Of a stretch of DNA of 31,359 nt, positions 8,789 through 16,546 are shown in pieces (positions within the stretch are counted from its first letter, which is position 1; each line of letters starts with the position of its first letter). The translations under genes and the position numbers were made by a program. Source of the DNA: Bacteroides fragilis (GTDB lineage Bacteria > Bacillota > Clostridia > Lachnospirales > Lachnospiraceae). The notes beneath the pieces are model-generated. The model was not told where the DNA came from and did not search any database. It saw only the letters and a program-made list of their open reading frames with translations. The stretch spans positions 1-31,359 of the forward strand of contig JAMPFK010000024.1 in assembly GCA_023664485.1 (NCBI GenBank), read 5' to 3'.

Positions 8789-8817
8789 TTGACGAAACGG
8801 ACTTTTTTTAGGATAAT
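8789..8817 (+). promoter_or_regulatory. Sigma-A-type promoter for the glycerol-3-phosphate dehydrogenase operon
   Basis: TTGACG (8789-8794) and GATAAT (8812-8817) are separated by 17 bases. This predicts transcription starting near 8824 and an untranslated leader of about 135 bases before the first gene. The leader contains no obvious terminator hairpin. Confidence 0.65.
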
Positions 8818-8957
8818 AATAGTAAAAGGATGAACAATGCGATAGAAGAAGAGCAGAAGGAGATGCCGGATTGAAAATACAGAGATTTTCATAAGCGGAC
8901 TTGTTCGATTTGCGAATATTGTGCTCAGGCCCCAATGTCGCGGGTTGAGAGAAAGGC

Positions 8958-10427
8958 ATGGTTATTGTTATGTATGATTATGATATCGTAATAGTCGGCG
9001 GCGGCGTATCAGGGACGGCTGTCGCGCGTGAATTATCCCGCTATAAAGCTAAAATATGTGTAATTGAAAAAGAAGAAGATGTCTGCTGCGGTACTTCTAA
9101 GGCCAACAGCGCGATTATCCATGCGGGATATGACGCCGTACCGGGTTCTTTAAAGGCAAAGCTTAACGTGCGTGGAAATGAAATGATGGAAAAGCTTGCA
9201 AAGGAGCTGGATTTTCCGTTTGAACGAAACGGTTCTTTCGTCATCTGCCAAAGCGAAGCAGATATGCCGGCTCTGCAAAGGCTCTGTAAAAGGGGAAAAG
9301 ATAATGGCGTTACGGGGCTCCGCATCCTGCCAGGGGAAGAGGTATTGGCAATGGAACCCAATATTACGGAAAATGTCCATGCCGCTTTATATGCCGAAAC
9401 CGCTGGCATTGTCTGCCCGTTCGGACTGAATATAGCGCTGGCAGAAAGCGCATATATAAATGGCGTAGAGTTCCGGTTTCGTACAAAAGTGCGGCGGATT
9501 GAAAAGAAGCGGAAAGGGTTTCAATTATATACGGACCGGGGAGAGCTTACGGCAGGCTGCGTTGTGAATGCGGCGGGAGTTTACGCGGATGAGCTCCATA
9601 ACATGGTGAGCGGAAAAAAGCTTCATATCGTGCCGAGAGCCGGGGAATATTGCCTGCTGGATAAGGAAGTTGGAAATCATGTTAAGCGGACGGTTTTTGC
9701 ATTGCCGGGAAAACTCGGAAAAGGAATTCTGGTAACGCCGACAATCCACGGAAACCTGTTGATAGGGCCTACGGCGGCCGATACCGAAAATAAAGAGGGA
9801 ACGAATACGACAAGGGAAGGGCTGGATCAGGTAATTGAGAAGGCGGGAATGAGCGTAAGGAATCTGCCATTGTCCCGGATAATCACATCATTTACGGGTC
9901 TGCGCGCGCACGAAGAGCAGGATGATTTTGTAATAGGTGAGGCGGAGGATGCGGAAGGATTCATCGACTGCGCCGGCATTGAGTCGCCGGGTCTTACGAG
10001 CTGTCCGGCGATCGGAGAGATGGTGGCGCAGATCATAAGGGATAAGATGGGATTGGAAGAAAAAGACGATTTTATCCCGACGAGAAAAGGCATTTTGAAT
10101 CCTGCGGCGCTCAGTAAAGAAGAGAGGGCCGCATTGGTGAAAGAAAATCCCGCTTATGGCCATATCGTCTGCCGCTGTGAGATGATTACGGAAGGAGAGA
10201 TTATTGACGCAGTCACCAGACCGCTTGGCGCAAGAACGGTAGATGGAATCAAGCGCCGGACAAGGGCAGGGATGGGAAGATGCCAGTCCGGTTTCTGCCT
10301 GCCGGGAACAATGGAAATCCTTTCGAGAGAGGGCAGAACGGACATGCTCGATATTACCAAATCGGGCGGCAGTTCCCGGATACTTGCGGGAAGCGGAAAA
10401 AGTATTTTACGGAGAGAAGATGCATGA
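8958..10427 (+). CDS. FAD-dependent glycerol-3-phosphate dehydrogenase, GlpA-like, with BFD iron-sulfur domain
   Basis: The product is 489 residues. The N-terminus has the FAD dinucleotide-binding fold DIVIVGGGVSGTAVARELSR followed by the DAO-family signature GTSKANSAIIHAGYD, in which the serine/histidine loop contacts FAD and substrate. The C-terminal 100 residues hold a BFD-type [2Fe-2S] domain with cysteines in VCRCEMITEGEI and GMGRCQSGFCLPG. This layout is that of the anaerobic glycerol-3-phosphate dehydrogenase catalytic subunit, which oxidises glycerol-3-phosphate to dihydroxyacetone phosphate at the membrane face. The start could be 8958 or an ATG at 8970; a purine-rich GAGAGAAAGG precedes both, and starting at 8970 gives the more typical MYDYDIVIVGGG. 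It overlaps the next gene by four bases (ATGA). Some family members act on other hydroxy acids, so the substrate is inferred from operon context. Confidence 0.85.
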   Translation: MVIVMYDYDIVIVGGGVSGTAVARELSRYKAKICVIEKEEDVCCGTSKANSAIIHAGYDAVPGSLKAKLNVRGNEMMEKLAKELDFPFERNGSFVICQSEADMPALQRLCKRGKDNGVTGLRILPGEEVLAMEPNITENVHAALYAETAGIVCPFGLNIALAESAYINGVEFRFRTKVRRIEKKRKGFQLYTDRGELTAGCVVNAAGVYADELHNMVSGKKLHIVPRAGEYCLLDKEVGNHVKRTVFALPGKLGKGILVTPTIHGNLLIGPTAADTENKEGTNTTREGLDQVIEKAGMSVRNLPLSRIITSFTGLRAHEEQDDFVIGEAEDAEGFIDCAGIESPGLTSCPAIGEMVAQIIRDKMGLEEKDDFIPTRKGILNPAALSKEERAALVKENPAYGHIVCRCEMITEGEIIDAVTRPLGARTVDGIKRRTRAGMGRCQSGFCLPGTMEILSREGRTDMLDITKSGGSSRILAGSGKSILRREDA

Positions 10428-11695
10428 TAGAAGAATATGATATCGTTATTATCGGCGGAGGCCCCGCGGGCCTTGCGGCGGCTGTTTCGGCAAAGCGGAA
10501 TGGAATCGACAGTATTGTCATTTTAGATAGAAATAATGAGCTGGGCGGGATTTTGAACCAATGCATCCACAATGGTTTCGGACTTCATACATTTCAGGAG
10601 GAGTTAACGGGGCCGGAATATGCCGGGCGCTTTATTGGACAGGTCAGGGAGCTGGATATTGAATATCGATTGGATACAATGGTCATAGATGTCAGTCCTG
10701 AAAAAGTGGTCGAAGCGACGAACCGGAAAGACGGGCTGTTCAGCATTCGGGCCAGGGCCGTTATTCTGGCAATGGGATGCCGGGAGAGGCCCAGAGGGGC
10801 GCTCAATATACCGGGATACCGGCCGGCCGGTATTTTCAGCGCCGGTACGGCGCAGAGAATGATCAATATGGAGGGATATATGCCGGGAAAAGAAGCGGTC
10901 ATTCTCGGTTCCGGGGATATTGGCTTAATTATGGCGAGAAGGATGACGCTGGAGGGCGCTAAAGTGAAACTCGTAGCCGAGGTCATGCCATATTCCGGCG
11001 GATTGAAAAGAAATATCGTACAGTGTCTGGAAGACTATGATATTCCGTTAAAACTGCGCCATACCATCATAGACGTCAAAGGAAAAGAACGGCTGGAGGG
11101 CATTGTGCTGGCTCAAGTCGATGACAGAGGAAAGCCGGTTTCCGGAACAGAGGAATTTTATTCCTGCGATACGCTTTTACTTTCAGTAGGACTGATACCG
11201 GAAAATGAAATTTCCAGGGGAATGGGGATAGAAATGAATCCGGCCACATCGGGGCCCAAAGTGGACGAGAGCCTTGAAACAAATATAGAAGGCGTATTTG
11301 CCTGTGGAAATGTACTGCATGTGCATGATTTAGTGGATTTTGTCTCGGAAGAGGCCGCCATTGCCGGGAAAAATGCCGCTGCTTATGTAAAAGGAGAAAG
11401 GGCGGAGAGGAACGGGGAACAAATCGTTACCCTGAATGCGGCGGCGGGAATCAGATATACGGTTCCGGGAACAATCTGCAGGGCGCGCATGGATGGGAAT
11501 CTGACCATACGTTTCCGCGTCGATAACGTTTATAAGAACCGCTTTGTAAGCGTTTTTTTTGAAGAGGAAAGAGTGATCCACAGGAAGCGCCGGATCATGG
11601 TTCCGGGACAAATGGAGAAATTCACGCTGTCCGGAGAGCAGATTGATCAGTATCCGAATTTAAGAACAATCACCGTAAAAGTTGAGGAAGAATAG
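10424..11695 (+). CDS. FAD/NAD-binding oxidoreductase, partner subunit of the GlpA-like enzyme
   Basis: The product is 423 residues from the ATG at 10424, which overlaps the preceding stop codon and has GGAGAG at 10411-10416; a longer in-frame extension upstream lies within the previous gene and is not credible. It has two Rossmann motifs: DIVIIGGGPAGLAAAVSA at the N-terminus for FAD and AVILGSGDIGLIMARRM near residue 155-170 for NAD(P)H. ILAMGCRERPRG lies between them, and a third motif, GVFACGNVLHVHDLVDF, is the typical FAD-binding segment of the NADH oxidase/thioredoxin reductase fold. In Clostridia this protein follows the GlpA-like dehydrogenase and precedes a DUF1667 protein. It probably passes electrons from glycerol-3-phosphate oxidation to NAD or to another carrier. 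No redox-active CxxC pair like that of thioredoxin reductase is seen. Confidence 0.85.
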   Translation: MIEEYDIVIIGGGPAGLAAAVSAKRNGIDSIVILDRNNELGGILNQCIHNGFGLHTFQEELTGPEYAGRFIGQVRELDIEYRLDTMVIDVSPEKVVEATNRKDGLFSIRARAVILAMGCRERPRGALNIPGYRPAGIFSAGTAQRMINMEGYMPGKEAVILGSGDIGLIMARRMTLEGAKVKLVAEVMPYSGGLKRNIVQCLEDYDIPLKLRHTIIDVKGKERLEGIVLAQVDDRGKPVSGTEEFYSCDTLLLSVGLIPENEISRGMGIEMNPATSGPKVDESLETNIEGVFACGNVLHVHDLVDFVSEEAAIAGKNAAAYVKGERAERNGEQIVTLNAAAGIRYTVPGTICRARMDGNLTIRFRVDNVYKNRFVSVFFEEERVIHRKRRIMVPGQMEKFTLSGEQIDQYPNLRTITVKVEEE

Positions 11696-11697
11696 AT

Positions 11698-12087
11698 ATG
11701 GAAGAAAAGAAATTGACATGTATTAACTGTCCGATGGGGTGTTCTCTTATTGTTAAGATGGATGGGGAGAAACCGGTCAGTATCAGCGGAAATAACTGCA
11801 AATATGGCGATATTTACGCGCGCAGGGAAATAACCAATCCGGTCAGGATTTTAACCTCTACGGTCGAGGTGGCCGGAGGGCAGCAGAAGCTGGTGCCTGT
11901 GAAGTCCGGGGAAGGGATCCCCAGGGGAAAGATTCTGGAGTGTATGGATGTGTTGAAAACTGTGCGGATACAGGCGCCGGTTCATAGGGGAGACGTGGTT
12001 GTGGCAAATATTATGGACACAGGGATCGATATGATTGCGGTGAAGGATGTAGAGGAAAAAGATGTCTGTCGTTTTTGTGATAGGTAG
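11698..12087 (+). CDS. DUF1667 protein, third subunit of the GlpA-like operon
   Basis: The product is 129 residues and begins MEEKKLTCINCPMGCSLIVK. The CxxCPxGC motif plus NNCKYGD form a cysteine cluster likely to hold an iron-sulfur centre. The middle reads REITNPVRILTSTVEVAGG, and a C-terminal DVVVANIMDTGIDMIAVKDV follows. This arrangement is the DUF1667 family, usually found as the last gene of clostridial glpA-type operons. It begins only two bases after the stop of the previous gene, so translation is coupled. A role as an electron-transfer subunit analogous to GlpC is inferred; the sequence does not resemble GlpC itself. Confidence 0.85.
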   Translation: MEEKKLTCINCPMGCSLIVKMDGEKPVSISGNNCKYGDIYARREITNPVRILTSTVEVAGGQQKLVPVKSGEGIPRGKILECMDVLKTVRIQAPVHRGDVVVANIMDTGIDMIAVKDVEEKDVCRFCDR

Positions 12088-12141
12088 AGATGCCGCATTC
12101 TATATTTAAAGAAAAAGGCTTATTTTATTAATCAAAATATA

Positions 12142-12207
12142 AACAATCCCGAATATCTTTATGTTTAGGCTGGTTATAAAGATGTTCGGGATTGTTATTT
12201 TATTTTA
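12142..12207 (+). terminator. Strong Rho-independent terminator of the glp-like operon
   Basis: A 20-bp stem is formed by 12142-12161 (AACAATCCCGAATATCTTTA) and 12177-12196, with a single G-T wobble and a 15-base loop, followed by ATTTTATTTTA. It is among the strongest terminators in the window and may also work on the opposite strand. Confidence 0.9.
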
Positions 12208-12448
12208 GCTGATATAATGGGTAAAATCAAGAGGTTCCGAAACCTGTAGTACAGGATAGTCAGATTTTCAAAATCAAATGCTTATATAGTTATTACAGGC
12301 GGCATATACGCAAAATTTGTAGAATTTCAGGTAAAAATGACACAAGTAGTTGTTATAGAAAATGTTATAATTAAAGAAGATATATGTATATCAAAATATT
12401 ATAAAAAGGAATCTGGCGCGTGTTTTATCTGAATAAGAGAGTGCGTCA
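12208..12448 (+). promoter_or_regulatory. Leader region with two extended -10 elements and small palindromes
   Basis: Two extended -10 elements are visible: TGATATAAT at 12210-12218 and TGTTATAAT at 12363-12371, the latter about 78 bases before the next start codon. Between them lie three short palindromes in a row: AGGTT-CCGA-AACCT, CCTGT-AGT-ACAGG and GATTTT-C-AAAATC (about 12231-12275). None has a good -35. Either element could drive the membrane-protein pair; the palindromes could be operators or a leader structure. No coding sequence is seen here. Confidence 0.4.
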
Positions 12449-14326
12449 ATGTACAAAAGAAAAATGAAAGAAAATCAAATATTATCTAAAATGAAATCAG
12501 CGAGAGAAGAATGGGTAAAGACAATTGATAAGAAGCCGCTGCGTGCATTAATTGCACCGGCGATAACTGTTATTTTGATATTGCTGAACCGACAGACGGT
12601 ATATTCAGGAATGTCTAAAATAGAAATGAATCTTATCCTTTTAATTGTTTTCTTAATTGAACTTCTTGTTGCGATTGCGAATCAGAAGAATACTACGAAG
12701 CTGTTTTGGCTGGTCGGTACAATTGCTGTATGTTCGGAAATAATTTTTTATAATTTTGTTGAAGAAGGATGGAAGCTTACGCTGACTTCAATACATGAAG
12801 TTATAAATGGTTTTTGTGGTATTTGGATAGGGGTGTCTGCTCTGATTTTTGTTTACCTGGCAGTAGTCTGCGTCAGAGTGATCAGATGGACGCAGGCGGA
12901 TTGGGAGAAGGTAAAAGAAATTCGAAGGGAATATCGGAAAACATGGCTGGAAAAGTATGTTGAACTGCGTGGAGTAATTAATCGATATAAGATTGAACAG
13001 CGGGAACAGAGAGCTTTATTGAGAAAACAAAATATCGACGAAAAGATAAAACAACGAGAGCATGTGCGGAAAATCAGAGCGGAAAAAAGGGAGAGTGAAC
13101 TTCAAGAGCAAGAAGAACAAAACCAGCATAATTTTGAAATGAACCAGAGACGGAGAGCATTAGAAAAAGAGCATCAGGAAAAAACAGATAAGATACAGCA
13201 TGATAGGAAGGAGACAAAATTAGAAAGTGAAAATGAAATAGAGAGGTTGCGGTATCAAAGAAAAATAGCCGCAAAACAAAACCAGCAGCCTGTTTTAAAA
13301 CCAGAGATAGATAAGCTATTTGAAAAGTTGCTGAAGATAGCAAAAATACTGGTTCCCATTGTGATTACTGCTTTAATTATCTTGGGTTATATAAAGATGC
13401 CCATGAGCGAAGAAACACATGGAATTAATGAATGGATTCGGCAAACAGGACAGTTTATGGAAGCATTTCAAAATGTAGATAAAGAGGAAATGGAAGCATC
13501 TCAAAATGCAGGTGAGAATGAAGAGGAAATGGAAGCATCTCAAAATGCAGGTGAGAATGAAGAGGAAATGGAAGCATCTCAAAATGCAGGTGAGGATGAA
13601 GAGGAAATAGAAGCATCTCAAAATGCAGGTGAAGATGAAGAGGAAATAGAAGCATCTCAAAATACAGATGAAGGGAAGAATGAAAATAATGGCCTGGGGA
13701 CATTTGAAGCGCTGACGGAATATACAATTTTCTATATTGCCTTAATAGGAACTGCAATCTCAGTAGTGTTTTTAATATGGAAGACAGTCGAGAGCGTTTG
13801 TAGCTGGATGCTGAAAGGAAAACCTTCTTATACGGGTTTTTCCGGATTTTTTTCAGAATACAGCACGCCTTTTGTAATATTAATTATTGCTGTGTCCGTT
13901 CTTCTTACATTGGTTGATGCGGGAACGATTATGACAAATCTTCCTCAGTTATTTACGACACTGGCGGGTACTATTTTATGCATAATGCTTACGTTGATTG
14001 CGGTGGATGTAATACGTCTGATAATAGATCAAAGTATACGGCCGGGATCCTTATTGCGTACGGCGATGCATCTTACGTTTGTACTTTTTATTGAAAATGT
14101 AATGGGCATTGTGATAGGAGTATTGGCTGGCGTTAATTTGAAAGCGGCAATTACTTCCTTACTTTCATTCTTCTGGCATCGTGAGAACGAAGACCTATAT
14201 CAGAATATGGAAAAAGCAATGAATGATGCTTTAAATGAAGAGATAGATCGCGCCAGACAAAGCAGAAAAAGGGGCTCTAAATTTTCCAGATCCTTAAAGC
14301 ACTGGCATCGCAGAAAAACACAATAA
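12449..14326 (+). CDS. Unrecognised multi-pass membrane protein with long coiled coil and acidic repeats
   Basis: The product is 625 residues and I do not recognise a family. About four hydrophobic segments lie in the first 145 residues (for example IAPAITVILILLN, LILLIVFLIELLVAIAN and VSALIFVYLAVVCVRVI). They are followed by a highly charged coiled coil of about 130 residues, rich in Lys, Arg, Glu and Gln (residues 150-285). A further membrane segment (ILVPIVITALIILGYI) leads into an acidic 13-residue repeat (EEMEASQNAGENE type, residues 346-410). Several more membrane segments follow between 420 and 580, and a basic tail (RQSRKRGSKFSRSLKHWHRR). The gene is AT-rich relative to its neighbours and ends 22 bases before another large membrane/coiled-coil gene, so the two probably form one operon and one envelope complex. 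Function unknown. Confidence 0.75.
   Translation: MYKRKMKENQILSKMKSAREEWVKTIDKKPLRALIAPAITVILILLNRQTVYSGMSKIEMNLILLIVFLIELLVAIANQKNTTKLFWLVGTIAVCSEIIFYNFVEEGWKLTLTSIHEVINGFCGIWIGVSALIFVYLAVVCVRVIRWTQADWEKVKEIRREYRKTWLEKYVELRGVINRYKIEQREQRALLRKQNIDEKIKQREHVRKIRAEKRESELQEQEEQNQHNFEMNQRRRALEKEHQEKTDKIQHDRKETKLESENEIERLRYQRKIAAKQNQQPVLKPEIDKLFEKLLKIAKILVPIVITALIILGYIKMPMSEETHGINEWIRQTGQFMEAFQNVDKEEMEASQNAGENEEEMEASQNAGENEEEMEASQNAGEDEEEIEASQNAGEDEEEIEASQNTDEGKNENNGLGTFEALTEYTIFYIALIGTAISVVFLIWKTVESVCSWMLKGKPSYTGFSGFFSEYSTPFVILIIAVSVLLTLVDAGTIMTNLPQLFTTLAGTILCIMLTLIAVDVIRLIIDQSIRPGSLLRTAMHLTFVLFIENVMGIVIGVLAGVNLKAAITSLLSFFWHRENEDLYQNMEKAMNDALNEEIDRARQSRKRGSKFSRSLKHWHRRKTQ
13484..13678 (+). repeat. 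Five-copy 39-bp in-frame minisatellite
   Basis: Copies start at 13484, 13523, 13562, 13601 and 13640. Each 39-base unit encodes 13 residues (EEMEASQNAGENE), with the later copies drifting to EEIEASQNAGEDE and the last ending in TDEG. A partial related segment (GAAGCATTTCAAAATG) precedes the first copy. The unit length is a multiple of three, so copy-number change would keep the reading frame. Confidence 0.92.
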
Positions 14327-14348
14327 ATATTAAGAATGGAGTGAAAAT

Positions 14349-16484
14349 ATGAAACAACAAGAGCAGGAACAGGAACAAAGAGTAAGTAATTCCATGATAG
14401 GAATGGTCAATTTATTGCGGTTGTGTACAGTTCTGTTAGCTGCCGTATCTTTCTGGTCAACGGCACAGGGGATGGCTGATTATGTGTTTCATGAAAGCTG
14501 GCAGGCATATGCTGCTTCCCTGGCGATTCAGGGAATATTATTGGGGCTGAATTTTTATTATCCTTCTTTCTGGCATATGCTGAAATCCGGCTGGAAAAAA
14601 TTGGGGCTGTTTTTATTGACAGTTGTTGTGCTCTGTTGTTCGTCATGGTTTAGTTTTATTTTTATCGTAGAGCATGTTTATGGTCAATCGTGGGATGTGG
14701 AAAGCCGATTATTGATCCAATCCACTTACCGGAGAGAGCTTTATGCGGCAAATGATTACGCAAATGAATATGGCTCATTGCTGGAGGATGAATTGACGCA
14801 GCAGATTATGGATCTTTATTCACAGGCCAAAGAACTGGCGGATGAAGAATTTACAATTACAGATACCATAGATTGGGAGCAGGAAAAAAATAATTATACA
14901 GTCGAGGATTTCGCGGCAAGAAGCGAGATGACGACGATCATTAATGCGATGGAATCTGCTTTAAGAGATGGGGCTTCCCCCAATGAACAGGAACGGGCTA
15001 TAGAAATAATTATAGAAATGCGCAATGGACTTGAAAGTTCCTGTGACAGCCTTTCCAGCCGGATTATCAATACGAATGCTAATCTTGAGATAGCGAATGA
15101 AAATTATCAGGCGGCACAAAGAAGTTTGAATATGGCAACAGAAGAAACGAACAGGTCTTCATTGATTACAGCGGTAGCAAGTGCACAGGAATATTTAGAA
15201 TCTCAGCAGGCTTTATTGCAGCAATTGCAGGATCAATTGACAGATTACCAGGAAGCCCTTGGAAGGATTCAATTTTACGAAATTAGCTTAGGGCTGCGGT
15301 CGGAGGGAACGGCAAATCTAATCAGCGCTTCTTTGAGAAGCATTCAGTTAGAATTGTTTCGTGAACAGCCTGATTTAGGGACGTTGGAGACACAGGCGGT
15401 GTCTGTTTTTCAGTTGCTTCAGTCTACGATAGATACAGTTGGATTTGAAGAGAACGCTGATTCGGCTGAAGGAGAAAAATATCAGGAATTGTTAAATCAG
15501 ATGAATGACTTTATCGGTAATTTACGAAATTATAGTATAATTACGGATGCAATGGAAAATTTTAATGTTTTGATAGATAATATGCGTAATGGCTCTGAAG
15601 CGCTGGTAAGCGATAATGAAGAATGGAAAGGTGAATGGTCGCAGAAATTGGATGGCCTGAAATCTCAGATTGCAGGACTGCCAGTTTATCTGGGTACGGA
15701 AGACGAAATATTATTGAACTATGACAGGGCCTCCTCCTCGGATATATTGGATGAAATGATCCGTCTATATATTGCAGATCATAATGCGGCGCAGCAGGGA
15801 ATTATTTATCTTTTCAGTCCTTATTGGGAATTGGCGTTGTTTTCTCTGGTATTAGCCTTTTTTCTGGATATTGCAGCGTTTATTACGGGAATGTTTGTTG
15901 AGACAATCGAGCAAAGGCAGCAGAGAGAAGGGGAAATGCAGAGCAAAATAGTATTAAACAGTGCAGGAGAAGAGCCCGCAAAACTTTCAGAAGGTGAAAA
16001 TCTCTCTGTTTCTATTCCTGGGCTTAACACTTACCTTTATTTAAATGGCGATTATATACATGAAGAAGAGCGAAACATATATTGGGCAATTAAGGAAGGA
16101 AATGAAATTGAAATAGATTTACCGAAGATGGGGTTGAAAGCGGGTCTCTATACTGAACGAAATAATATTTGGTCTCCGATTGCAGCAGGACAGGAACTGC
16201 GCCTTATATCAGAACCACAGGATGGTATATATATCGATTGCACAATAAAATGTCAGGAATATGCTTTAAGCATCGCTACAGAGAAAGATAAAGGCAGCTA
16301 TTTGGCTACTATTACAGAAGATGTTCCGGCTTATCTTATAAAAAATGACCATTTGGAAATCATTCCGGCATACCTGTTAAATGAAAAAAAGGAAAAAATA
16401 ATTGTTGTTGCGTTAAATCAAAAGGGAACAGCCGTAATAGCGATTTATATATGTGATAAAGATTTAAGTACAATGGAAGAGTAG
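14349..16484 (+). CDS. Unrecognised membrane protein with long extracytoplasmic coiled coil and soluble C-terminal domain
   Basis: The product is 711 residues. Three membrane segments lie near residues 23-47, 53-73 and 85-110 (LCTVLLAAVSFW, ASLAIQGILLGLNFYY and FLLTVVVLCCSSWFSFIFIV). A long helical region of about 385 residues follows, with coiled-coil stretches (for example around NANLEIANENYQAAQRSLN and QEYLESQQALLQQLQDQL). A fourth membrane segment lies near 497-521 (LALFSLVLAFFLDIAAFITG). The last 190 residues look soluble and beta-rich, with SVSIPGLNTYLYLNGDYI and a hydrophobic C-terminal strand (KIIVVALNQKGTAVIAIYI). The ATG has GGAGTG just upstream and lies 22 bases after the previous gene. 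With an even number of membrane passes the coiled coil and the C-terminal domain fall on opposite sides of the membrane, an architecture suited to transmembrane sensing. I do not recognise a family. Confidence 0.75.
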   Translation: MKQQEQEQEQRVSNSMIGMVNLLRLCTVLLAAVSFWSTAQGMADYVFHESWQAYAASLAIQGILLGLNFYYPSFWHMLKSGWKKLGLFLLTVVVLCCSSWFSFIFIVEHVYGQSWDVESRLLIQSTYRRELYAANDYANEYGSLLEDELTQQIMDLYSQAKELADEEFTITDTIDWEQEKNNYTVEDFAARSEMTTIINAMESALRDGASPNEQERAIEIIIEMRNGLESSCDSLSSRIINTNANLEIANENYQAAQRSLNMATEETNRSSLITAVASAQEYLESQQALLQQLQDQLTDYQEALGRIQFYEISLGLRSEGTANLISASLRSIQLELFREQPDLGTLETQAVSVFQLLQSTIDTVGFEENADSAEGEKYQELLNQMNDFIGNLRNYSIITDAMENFNVLIDNMRNGSEALVSDNEEWKGEWSQKLDGLKSQIAGLPVYLGTEDEILLNYDRASSSDILDEMIRLYIADHNAAQQGIIYLFSPYWELALFSLVLAFFLDIAAFITGMFVETIEQRQQREGEMQSKIVLNSAGEEPAKLSEGENLSVSIPGLNTYLYLNGDYIHEEERNIYWAIKEGNEIEIDLPKMGLKAGLYTERNNIWSPIAAGQELRLISEPQDGIYIDCTIKCQEYALSIATEKDKGSYLATITEDVPAYLIKNDHLEIIPAYLLNEKKEKIIVVALNQKGTAVIAIYICDKDLSTMEE

Positions 16485-16546
16485 TGGTTTACATTCTTGT
16501 TACCAATATTGTTCGTGAAAGTGGCGGGAATATTGCAGGAATCGTT

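Noticed and set aside
12225..12280. Run of small palindromes considered as a tRNA-like gene or attachment site
   Set aside because: No acceptor stem, anticodon arm or T-loop sequence can be built, and no flanking direct repeat was seen.
13484..13678. CRISPR-like regular spacing
   Set aside because: The 39-base units are contiguous, have no unique spacers and lie inside a well-supported reading frame. No cas genes are present.
13373..13757. Two minus-strand open frames rich in repeated FHFLFILTCILRC-like segments
   Set aside because: They are antisense shadows of the 39-bp minisatellite; the repeat keeps all frames open. No start signals or family character.
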